DNA from: Myxococcota bacterium
GTDB lineage: Bacteria; Myxococcota_A; UBA9160; UBA4427
DNA: 49,801 bases
Direction of reading: 5' to 3'
Assembly (NCBI GenBank): GCA_028823175.1
Contig: JAPKBZ010000030.1
Coordinates: 1-49,801, forward strand
Part shown: in pieces, positions 26,965-34,584 of the stretch
Layout: each line of letters starts with the position of its first letter
How positions within the stretch are numbered: the stretch's first letter is position 1
Made by a program: the position numbers and the translations under genes
Notes under the pieces: generated by a model
The model's database searches: none
Seen by the model: only the letters and a program-made list of their open reading frames with translations
What the model was told of the DNA's origin: nothing

Positions 26965-29900
26965 CGCCGCCCGGGCGCCTTCCTTGCCCGCCGGGCACCC
27001 AGGGCGGCGAGGATCAGGGAACCGACCCCCACGAAGCCGGGCCCGAGTCCCGGCACCCTGACCGCCGATGGCTGAACCCGGATCGGCGCGGTGACCTCTT
27101 CGGCCAGCGGCGGCACGCCCGAATCCGAGACCCGCAGAACGACCTCACCCTCTCCTTCGTCCCCGGGCTGGGGAACGCCCTCCAGGGTCCAACTCCCGTC
27201 GCCGTTCGCCCCCGACAGCGCGAGCCAGCCCGGCCCGGCGACAAGCTCGAGGGTCAGCCACTGTCCTACATCGCTGTCGGTCGGGACGAGCTGGACCGCA
27301 TACGCATCGCCCACCCTCGCCTCCTCGAGCGTCTGAAGCCCAAGGCTCGGGGGTTGGTTCGCCTGGGCGACAGAGAGAGTCAATATCTCTTCGGCGAGTT
27401 CGCCGCCCTGCCCGTCGCTCAGAACAAGACCAAAGGCATCCCCGTCGCCTGCTTCCCCGGCGTGGGTGTAGACCAGGCTCCCGGCATCGACCTGAGCCTG
27501 GGTAAAGCCCGGCATAAGACTCAGGCTCCCCGCCCCCGGCGGCGTCGTGACGGTCAACGTCAGCGTGTCTCCGAGGTCGGGATCCATCGCCTGCAGGTGT
27601 TCAGGGCCGATGACGACGCTGCCCCCCCGGACGACGATGATCGGCTCCGGGGTCAGCAGGATCGGCGGATTCTGGGCCTCTCCGGGCTGGATCGGTGTCG
27701 CGAGGGTCACCTGCTCGGTGGTGCCTCCCACACTCGCCCCGGCGCCCTCGAGGTTCACCTCCCGCTCAATCAAGACATCGTCAACCCACCAGCCCGTGCG
27801 ACCGACGTTCGTATCGGAAACCATTCGGAATCGAACCCGAACGGCCAGACCGTCCAGGGAACTCAAGTCCGCGACGGTTTCGAGAAAACCGTGGCTGTTG
27901 CCGGTGAACGCGTCACGGTTGGCGATGGCGCTTTCAAAATTTCCCGAAATCGGCCAGTTGTAGCCATTCTGTACGATCAGCGGGCCCAGGTCTTGCCATG
28001 TCGCTCCGGCATCGCTCGAGTACTCGATGACCCCGCCGTCGTAGCGCAGTTCGGTCAGGTAGCTGTGGACGAAACTCAGGCGAGTTCCCTGGGTCACCGC
28101 GATCGTCTCTGCGAGTTCGAGCCGCTGGTCCGACGGGGTATCGGGGTCCGCCGCGAACCAGGCATGGGGTGAAGTCGCCGAACTCCCGACGCTGGCGCCG
28201 AGCCCCCAATCCAGGGCTCCCGAACTGTGCGTCGTTCCCCACTGAGCGGTCCCCGACTCGGCATCGTCGAAGAAGAGGAGTTCCGAGGCCGGGCCCGAGT
28301 TCACCAGCACCTCGAAGCTTCGACTCACTTGCTCCCCGGGCGCGAGCGTGATCTCGGGCCAAGTGAGCACGCCCACGGCCTCGCTTCCCAAGTCACTGAC
28401 CGAGCCCGGGACATAGCGCGCGCCCCCGGGCACACCCGCCGTCAGCCCGATCCCCGACAGCAACTGGTCCGAGACGTTCTCGGCGCTCAGGGTATAGGTC
28501 GCCCGCTGGCCCGCGCGCAGAGGAATCGGAGCCAGGCTCAGTCCCAGATTCAGTTCAGAGGGCAGAGCGCACTCCGCACCGGCAAGGATCCCCCGGGCGC
28601 AGAAGCTGGTCCGAATCGCTGGGGCGTGGGCCCCGGCGTTCAGGTTGCTGTCCGCCTGCAGCAGTTCCTCGGCGGCATCGCTCATCGTCGCACTGCACGG
28701 CAGAGTGAAATGGTGCTCGAGGATCAATCGGTCGGCGGCGACTCCCCCGATGGCAGCCCGTAGATCCCAGAGTGCCCGGGACCAGATCTCGCCATCCGCA
28801 TGCACCTCGCCCACTAGATCGGCGGGGTAGACTTTAACCCCGTCCACTCGGCGCAGACACGACGGGAACCCGCCCCCCGAATCGCTGGCATCCCACTCGC
28901 CCACGCACGCCGCGTGAGAGGCTTGATAAGCGGCGTCTCCGTCGGCTTCGTGAAAGCTGGCCGCCAGATAATCGCCGAAGCCCTCACCCATGGCGCCCAT
29001 CTCCCCGCTCCCCCAACAGACATTCTGATCGTGCTGAACCGCGTGGGCGTATTCGTGCGCCACGATATCCGCGTCCTCGGCATCGTCGATCCCGCCATCC
29101 CCAAAATGAATCGCGTCGTCCGCGGTCGAATAGAAAGATCGATCGGCGTTGTCCCAGTGGGCATGCGCCCGAGTCGGAAAATCCCGGATGCCATTAAGAA
29201 CGCCCACATCGTCGTCGAAGCCCAGGGCATGGAAATAGCGCTGAATGGAATCCACCGTGTCGTAGACCACCACCTGTTCGAAGCGATCGTCGGAACGGTC
29301 GTAGGCGTAAGCCCGGCTGATCTCGTCGGCGTCGCCGACGTCGAGGCCTCCCTCGAGGGCAACGAGGTCGACGAACTCGCCTCGCAGCGCCCCGGTCCCC
29401 GGGTCGAGGCCTAACAAGAAAACCTCCACCCGGGCGGCATCCAGGGCTGCCGAGGAAACGTCGCCTCCATCCACAAGGCCGGGGCTGCCCACGGTCTGGA
29501 CGGGATTCGGCCGAAAGGTCAGCCCGGTGCCAGTCTCAAACGCGATCCGGTTTTCCTGTAAGAGGATTTCCCCGGTCTGGGCATCGACGAGGGTCAAGAA
29601 ATCACCCAGCGGCCGCCGGGCATAGAGAGTCATGCGCCAGGCCAGGCGTGCGCGATCCCCAGGGACGGGGAACCAGGCCAACTCGCTCTCCACGGGCATG
29701 CGCAACTCTTCGATGCCCGCTGCCGCCTGGGCCCCGGCTTCCGCCGCAGGGCTTCCGATCCCGGGGACGGCCCGGCCCGGCGAGAGCCGGCGATACCGGC
29801 TGTAGAGCGCCTGGACTTGGCCCTCCGGGGATTGGTTGACCGAAATTTCTGAATCGTGGACAGGAATTCCCAGGAGAAGTTGGCGGTAAAGCGTACGGGT

Positions 29901-30200
29901 CGCGGCCAAGCCCCTCCTCTCCTCGAGCCACTCAAGGTCCCCAAGGTCGGTGGCCAGACCGAGCCCGGCCGCGTGCTCGGCGAGAAAAGCCCGGGCACCT
30001 ACCCGACCCGGACGCACTCGCTGGGCCGCCTGACCCGCCTGGGAACAGTGGCGCAGAACCAAACCCGGGCCCCTGGGAAGGCGCTGCCGGCAGTTGGGCT
30101 CAGGGCCCGCTGCCCGGCCCAGATCCGGCGCGGTTCCGATCAAAAGCAGGGCCAAGGCCAGGGCCACCCCCAGCCCTCGGACTCGCCACCTCCGCAGCAT
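26961..30200 (-). CDS. Secreted M36-like metallopeptidase with sorting-signal tail
   Basis: This is a modular exported protein of about 1,079 aa. In order it has: a signal peptide (MLRRWRVRG then a hydrophobic core); an FTP-like propeptide (about 60-220); a zinc metallopeptidase domain with HEYAH (about 382-386) and the third ligand Glu in GEGFGDYLA (near 406), as in fungalysin/thermolysin clan MA; a DUF11-like domain (about 530-620); a large beta domain holding FFDDAESG to WWVDDVLIE; a cadherin-like repeat (about 835-925); and an Ig-like dystroglycan-type domain. The tail is VPGLGPGF, a hydrophobic helix and ARRARKAPGRR, like IPTL/PEP-CTERM sorting signals. The start is uncertain: ATG 30200 gives the best signal peptide, while GTG 30251 would add 17 residues. 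Confidence 0.88.
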   Translation of the reverse strand: MLRRWRVRGLGVALALALLLIGTAPDLGRAAGPEPNCRQRLPRGPGLVLRHCSQAGQAAQRVRPGRVGARAFLAEHAAGLGLATDLGDLEWLEERRGLAATRTLYRQLLLGIPVHDSEISVNQSPEGQVQALYSRYRRLSPGRAVPGIGSPAAEAGAQAAAGIEELRMPVESELAWFPVPGDRARLAWRMTLYARRPLGDFLTLVDAQTGEILLQENRIAFETGTGLTFRPNPVQTVGSPGLVDGGDVSSAALDAARVEVFLLGLDPGTGALRGEFVDLVALEGGLDVGDADEISRAYAYDRSDDRFEQVVVYDTVDSIQRYFHALGFDDDVGVLNGIRDFPTRAHAHWDNADRSFYSTADDAIHFGDGGIDDAEDADIVAHEYAHAVQHDQNVCWGSGEMGAMGEGFGDYLAASFHEADGDAAYQASHAACVGEWDASDSGGGFPSCLRRVDGVKVYPADLVGEVHADGEIWSRALWDLRAAIGGVAADRLILEHHFTLPCSATMSDAAEELLQADSNLNAGAHAPAIRTSFCARGILAGAECALPSELNLGLSLAPIPLRAGQRATYTLSAENVSDQLLSGIGLTAGVPGGARYVPGSVSDLGSEAVGVLTWPEITLAPGEQVSRSFEVLVNSGPASELLFFDDAESGTAQWGTTHSSGALDWGLGASVGSSATSPHAWFAADPDTPSDQRLELAETIAVTQGTRLSFVHSYLTELRYDGGVIEYSSDAGATWQDLGPLIVQNGYNWPISGNFESAIANRDAFTGNSHGFLETVADLSSLDGLAVRVRFRMVSDTNVGRTGWWVDDVLIEREVNLEGAGASVGGTTEQVTLATPIQPGEAQNPPILLTPEPIIVVRGGSVVIGPEHLQAMDPDLGDTLTLTVTTPPGAGSLSLMPGFTQAQVDAGSLVYTHAGEAGDGDAFGLVLSDGQGGELAEEILTLSVAQANQPPSLGLQTLEEARVGDAYAVQLVPTDSDVGQWLTLELVAGPGWLALSGANGDGSWTLEGVPQPGDEGEGEVVLRVSDSGVPPLAEEVTAPIRVQPSAVRVPGLGPGFVGVGSLILAALGARRARKAPGRR

Positions 30201-30502
30201 GCGGGGCGCTAGCCTGTCCGCCGGCTCGCCTCCGGCCCACCTCAACGCCACTGATCAACCGCTCTCTGGTCTTCGAGGAAGGGGGGTAACCGGCAGACTC
30301 CATAGGTCCGATCTGGAATTGAGAATACCAAAATCACAAGAAAATGGGTTAAAAAACACACACCCCTGGCACTAAGGTCTACTCAACGGTCTAATCCGCC
30401 ATCATATCATCTGCGCGATCGAATCAGGACCCCGCGCCCGACACCGTTGAATCTGCAAGAATGCCCAGGCACCGCGCCCGCACTTCTAACCCGGAGAGTG
30501 CC
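30201..30502. other. AT-richer divergent intergenic region
   Basis: This 302-nt spacer separates the metallopeptidase (minus) and the large acyl-CoA-dehydrogenase-like gene (plus). About 30310-30420 is clearly AT-richer than the surroundings and must hold both promoters, but I can place no confident -35/-10 pair. A TGGTATTCT extended -10-like sequence exists on the minus strand near 30325-30335 without a -35. The short segment next to 30200 may be coding if GTG 30251 is the metallopeptidase start. Confidence 0.5.
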
Positions 30503-32200
30503 ATGATTCTGCTGGATCCCAAAAGACCTACGCGTACCTACCCCGACGAAAAATCGCGCGAGTTGATGCTGAAGGTCGTCGAATTTTTCGAGGATAAGGG
30601 CAAACAGGCCCTCAAGCGCGACGACCGGGAGCAGACCTGGTACGGCGACTTCCTCGACTTCGTCAAGCGCGAAAAACTCTTCGCCACCACCCTGACCCCG
30701 GCGGGCTACGGGGCCGCAGACTCGCGTTGGGATACCTGGCGCAACTGTGAACTCGCCGAAATCCTGGGTTTTTACGGGCTGGCCTACTGGTATACCTGGC
30801 AGGTCTCGATCCTAGGGCTCGGCCCGATTTGGATGAGCGAGAACGAAGAGGTCAAGCAGAAAACGGCTCGTCTCTTGGAGGAAGGCGGGATCTTTGCCTT
30901 CGGTCTCTCCGAAAGAGCCCACGGCGCTGACGTCTACTCCACAGAAATGGAATTGATTCCCCAGGAGGGTGGAGGCTACCTGGCCCGGGGAGAGAAGTAT
31001 TATATCGGGAACGGCAACAAGGCGGCCCTGGTTTCTACCTTCGGAAAGATCCGGGGCACCGACGACTACGTGTTCTTTGTGGTCGACTCCCAAGATGAGC
31101 ACTACGAGTGCAAACGGAGTGTCGTCAACTCCCAGTCCTACGTCTCGAATTATGCCCTGCACGATTACCCGATTTCCGACTCGGATATCCTCTCGCGAGG
31201 TCGGGAGGCCTGGAATGCCGCGCTGAACACGGTGAACGTCGGAAAGTTCAACCTCGGTTGGGCTTCGATAGGGATTAGCACCCACGCGCTCTACGAAGCC
31301 GTCAGCCATGCGGCCAATCGAAAACTCTATGGGCAATCGGTCACCGATTTCCCCCACGTCAAGCAACTCTTCTCGGATGCTTACGCCCGCCTGATCGCGA
31401 TGAAATTGGTGGCTCTGCGTGCTGCGGATTATATGCGCTCGGCCAATGCCGAGGATCGCCGGTACCTGCTCTACAACCCCGTCGTCAAAATGAAGGTCAC
31501 CACCCAGGGAGAGGACGTCATCAACCATCTCTGGGACGTAATTGCCGCCAAGGGCTTCGAACGGGACATGTACTTCGAAATGGCCGCTCGGGATATCCGA
31601 GCCCTTCCCAAACTCGAAGGGACAGTTCATGTCAACATCGCGCTGATCGTCAAATTCATGCCCAACTACTTCTTCGACCCCCAGGAATGTCCGCCAGTAG
31701 AACGCCGAGACGATGCGGCAGACGACACATTCCTTTTCCACCAGGGCCCAACGCGAGGGCTCGGGGAGATCCGCTTCCACGACTACCAGAGCACTTTCGC
31801 AGCCTCATCGTCCCCGAACGTCGCGGTCTTTGGCAGGCAGATCGAAGCCTTCCGGCGGATGCTCGAGAAGGCCCCACCCGGGCAGGCACAGGCAAATGAC
31901 GTGGACTTCCTGCTCGCCGTCGGCGAACTCTTCACCCTAGTGGTCTACGGCCAACTCTTCCTCGAAAACGCCGAGATCTACGGCGTCGAGGACGATCTGG
32001 TGGATCAGGTCTTCGACGTTTTCGTGCGAGATTTTTCGCGCTACGCGATCCAACTGCACGGAAAACCGAGCAGCACCGAGATCCAGATGGAGCAGTGCCT
32101 CGAAATGATCGCCAAGCCCGCACCTGGCGCTGACCGATACACGCGAGTCTGGGAGCAGCACGTTCTGCCTCTCGCTGACCGCTACGCCATGAATCCCTGA
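30503..32200 (+). CDS. Large acyl-CoA-dehydrogenase-like flavoprotein
   Basis: This 565-aa protein has acyl-CoA-dehydrogenase folds. It has an N-terminal helical domain with TPAGYGAADSRWDTW, the FGLSERAHGADVYSTE segment at the normal FAD/substrate loop position, and YYIGNGNKAALVSTFGKI. The helical domain includes FNLGWASIGISTHALYEAV and a long C-terminal extension (about 400-565) absent from ordinary 380-aa members. The size resembles extended dehydrogenases of the VLCAD/ACAD10-like or fungal type. The substrate is unknown. The ATG at 30503 has GGAGAG 5 nt upstream; an earlier in-frame ATG has no such signal. It is transcribed alone, away from the metallopeptidase gene. Confidence 0.85.
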   Translation: MILLDPKRPTRTYPDEKSRELMLKVVEFFEDKGKQALKRDDREQTWYGDFLDFVKREKLFATTLTPAGYGAADSRWDTWRNCELAEILGFYGLAYWYTWQVSILGLGPIWMSENEEVKQKTARLLEEGGIFAFGLSERAHGADVYSTEMELIPQEGGGYLARGEKYYIGNGNKAALVSTFGKIRGTDDYVFFVVDSQDEHYECKRSVVNSQSYVSNYALHDYPISDSDILSRGREAWNAALNTVNVGKFNLGWASIGISTHALYEAVSHAANRKLYGQSVTDFPHVKQLFSDAYARLIAMKLVALRAADYMRSANAEDRRYLLYNPVVKMKVTTQGEDVINHLWDVIAAKGFERDMYFEMAARDIRALPKLEGTVHVNIALIVKFMPNYFFDPQECPPVERRDDAADDTFLFHQGPTRGLGEIRFHDYQSTFAASSSPNVAVFGRQIEAFRRMLEKAPPGQAQANDVDFLLAVGELFTLVVYGQLFLENAEIYGVEDDLVDQVFDVFVRDFSRYAIQLHGKPSSTEIQMEQCLEMIAKPAPGADRYTRVWEQHVLPLADRYAMNP

Positions 32201-32518
32201 AAGTTCGGTTCTGGCGGCCCCGCCGCCTTTGGCGTTGAGCGCCAGAGCCGGGGGCCTTTGCCCTTTTCGCGGACTACTCACCGGGCAGCCGCCCGCTAGA
32301 GCTGAGTGTCCGGTGTGCGGGGACACCCGTCACTCCCCCGTGGGCGCACCTCTATGGGGAGCCTGCCCGCCGCCTAGCTAACTCCCCTGACTCCCTGCGT
32401 GCTCCAAAGATTTTTCCGCCTCCCTGCCTAAAAGAATTGCCATAAGCACCCGCTCGCCACCACTCACTTGCGAGCCCGTAGCCCGTTGGCGAAAGCATCT
32501 TGAAAGGCGGAAACCTCT
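32201..32518. other. 318-nt intergenic region with a GC-rich hairpin
   Basis: No gene is seen. TCTGGCG (32210-32216) pairs with CGCCAGA (32240-32246), enclosing a further GCC/GGC-rich inner pairing. This gives a stable hairpin 10 nt after the dehydrogenase stop, without a clear U-tract, so termination there is uncertain. The second half leads into the PEP-CTERM gene and should hold its promoter, which I cannot define. Confidence 0.5.
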
Positions 32519-33253
32519 TTGGCAGCGTTGATACCGACGAACCGAGTCCATAAGAATCGAAGACGGCACTCCCTGGCCTGGCCTACGTCGATCCGGCCCT
32601 CCCTCCTCTTCCTCTCCCTCATCCTCTCTCTGGGCATGGTCAGCAGCGCCTCGGCTACGCCTGTCACCCTCGCCGACCTAGTCAACAGCCAGGGCGAGAT
32701 AGAGTCCCTCGATGGCAACATCGAGTTCGAAGATTTTTCGGCGGGCCTGGAAGGCGCGCCCCAATCTGCTCTCCAGCTCTTTAGCGTGGTCCCGATCGCC
32801 AGCGGCTTCCGGCTCGAACTCGCTCCGGGGCACGGACTCGCCAGCGGAACCGAACTCATCCTCGCCTACGAGGTCGAGTCCGAAGACGCTCATGCCAGCG
32901 ACCTTATCCGCTCCATGGCTGTCGAAGTCGTCGGGACCTCCTTCTTTTCCGCGGGCATGATCGCCTTCGGCGAAGACGACGACTACCGACCCTACCTGGG
33001 TCTTGTCGATGCCTCACTCGAGTCCGGCGAGCCGACCTTCGACGAAGTCAACCTCGCCATGCCGGCCCACGAAATCTTCATCATCGCCCGGCTCGTCATC
33101 GGCGATGACGCCGGCGGGGGGACGGAGATGAATTTTTCCTCCCAGCCCATCCCGGAACCGTCGACCGCCCTACTCCTGAGTCTTGGGCTCTCGGGCTTCG
33201 CTGTCTTTCAACGCTCCAAGCGAGTTCAGCGGTCCAAGCGAGCACAGCCTTAA
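32519..33253 (+). CDS. PEP-CTERM sorting domain protein
   Basis: This 244-aa exported protein has a long basic N-region, a hydrophobic signal core (about 28-46) and an ASATP cleavage site. The middle has no family I recognise and is acidic. The C-terminus carries IPEPS at 211-215, a hydrophobic helix and basic residues, the tripartite PEP-CTERM signal that exosortase (EpsH/XrtA type) recognises before surface delivery. The basic tail is unusual: RSKR followed by VQ is duplicated (RSKRVQRSKRAQ), encoded by an 18-bp tandem duplication near 33208-33246. The start is TTG 32519 with AAAGGCGG about 9 nt upstream; no ATG or GTG lies before the signal peptide. Confidence 0.88.
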   Translation: MAALIPTNRVHKNRRRHSLAWPTSIRPSLLFLSLILSLGMVSSASATPVTLADLVNSQGEIESLDGNIEFEDFSAGLEGAPQSALQLFSVVPIASGFRLELAPGHGLASGTELILAYEVESEDAHASDLIRSMAVEVVGTSFFSAGMIAFGEDDDYRPYLGLVDASLESGEPTFDEVNLAMPAHEIFIIARLVIGDDAGGGTEMNFSSQPIPEPSTALLLSLGLSGFAVFQRSKRVQRSKRAQP

Positions 33254-33264
33254 CGGGAAGACTT

Positions 33265-33283
33265 CGCCGATCCATGGATGGCG
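33265..33283. terminator. Hairpin between convergent PEP-CTERM and MBL-fold genes
   Basis: CGCC-G-ATCC and GGAT-GGCG pair around a 2-nt AT loop with one bulged G. The hairpin sits in the 40-nt gap between two convergent stops. There is no U-run on either side, so it is a weak bidirectional terminator candidate. Confidence 0.35.
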
Positions 33284-33293
33284 GAATCGAGTA

Positions 33294-34568
33294 TCAGCGC
33301 ACACCCGTGGGCTTGTCGGTGCCCTTCGAAATGATTCGGGCACTCGAAACGTAGAGGCTCTGAGAGACGAAGCTGGTGGCCTCTTCCGCCAGCTTCATGC
33401 AGAGCACGCCTTTCAATCGTCGTGCGCGCTCGACGTCGGAGTCATCGGGCGAACCGAGAGCCAGCAGATCGACGACGTGGAGGGCCAGTTGTGTCTCCCC
33501 TCCTTCGGCCAGACTTTCGGCGCGGGCAAGAATCGCGTCTCTGTCGGTAAGGGCCGAAAGGACAGCCTCCCCCGAGGCCCCGGGATCCGCTGGGTGCAAT
33601 TGGGTGGGATTGCGATCCCACCAGCCGGTCTCCGCCCGAAAGATGTCGCGGACGATATAGTCCGCACACCCGTAGAGCGGTTTCATCCAGGGAACCTCGA
33701 AGAGCTCCTCCGGGTAGTCCAGGTCGTGGAGAATCTCTAGTACACCCATTCCCCGATTGGCTCTCGCAACGACTTCTGAGCGAAGCCAACGTAGCGCGAC
33801 CGCGGTCTGCCCGAGAACCCGCTGAATCTTCTCTGCCCCCTCCAAGGGCGGGCCAAATTCCATCACAACAATCTCGGGATTCAGTCGAGCGAGGCGATCC
33901 AGAGTATCCGCCCAACGAATTGGATCCCTGAGACTCCTCAGCGGCGTTCCGACATTGGGAATACTCGGGGTAATGGCGGCTCCACCGTAGAGGAGTTTCT
34001 CCTTCGGCATCCACGCCACCAGGGCGTCATCTGTCTCGGAGGGAGCCCAAAGGATCTGGATCTGGCGGCGAGCATCCCCGAGCCGAACAGAGCGGTGAAA
34101 AACCTCGTTCGGCATATTCAGATCGAGGGGATGGGTCATCGCGCCCACGGGCAGGCGAAATTGCAACTCGACAAAGAATTGCTGAAGCCCCTCCGTCTCG
34201 CCGTAGCGGTTCCAGCGCTTCACCAAGTTCTCGTGCGCGATCACTCGAGGCTCGGGCTCGCCCCGCCTGTCCGAGTCCTCCAACCAGGTATTGACGGCAT
34301 TATTATAACCGAGGTGCCCATGGCTATAGACAATGGCATGTACAGGAGCCGAGCTCAGCTCACGAAGATTTTTGAGCATTTGCTGAGCCTGCTTGGCTGA
34401 GGCTCCCGTATCGATCTGAACTATCCCGGCGCCGGTCTCGATCGAAAGCGCGTTCCCCATGCCGCCAACGACGTGCACGCCTTCCGCGAGGGTCCCGGTG
34501 AAGGAGGGGATCGTCGCGGGATTGGCCTGGGCCGCGGCTGTCTGCTCGATCCTCTTGTTTGGGGGCAT
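33294..34568 (-). CDS. Alkylsulfatase-like MBL-fold protein with degenerate metal site
   Basis: This 424-aa protein has the metallo-beta-lactamase fold plus the dimerisation region of alkylsulfatase (BDS1/SdsA1, COG2015)-like proteins (about 300-400, YGCADYIVRDIF then WWDRNP). Competent relatives carry H-x-H-x-D-H; here positions 83-88 read HGHLGY, so Asp and the last His are Gly and Tyr. The usual ETDDH is ETDDA (Ala182), and the PGHG-type loop is MEFG (Phe238). Only His83, His85 and the conserved AHEN His112 remain, so classical zinc hydrolysis is doubtful. There is no signal peptide. The ATG at 34568 has GGGAGAG 8 nt upstream and lies 16 nt after the histidine kinase stop, so the two are co-transcribed. 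It could be a sensor or scaffold pseudoenzyme. Confidence 0.82.
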   Translation of the reverse strand: MPPNKRIEQTAAAQANPATIPSFTGTLAEGVHVVGGMGNALSIETGAGIVQIDTGASAKQAQQMLKNLRELSSAPVHAIVYSHGHLGYNNAVNTWLEDSDRRGEPEPRVIAHENLVKRWNRYGETEGLQQFFVELQFRLPVGAMTHPLDLNMPNEVFHRSVRLGDARRQIQILWAPSETDDALVAWMPKEKLLYGGAAITPSIPNVGTPLRSLRDPIRWADTLDRLARLNPEIVVMEFGPPLEGAEKIQRVLGQTAVALRWLRSEVVARANRGMGVLEILHDLDYPEELFEVPWMKPLYGCADYIVRDIFRAETGWWDRNPTQLHPADPGASGEAVLSALTDRDAILARAESLAEGGETQLALHVVDLLALGSPDDSDVERARRLKGVLCMKLAEEATSFVSQSLYVSSARIISKGTDKPTGVR

Positions 34569-34584
34569 GCGAATACTCTCCCGC

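Noticed and set aside
26739..28172. 477-codon plus-strand frame opposite the metallopeptidase
   Set aside because: Low-complexity, Arg/Asp/Gly-rich shadow of the modular metallopeptidase.
30366..30385. Sigma-54 site suggested by TGGCAC at about 30367
   Set aside because: The -24 half matches, but the -12 half reads TCTAC instead of TTGC, so the second essential element is missing.
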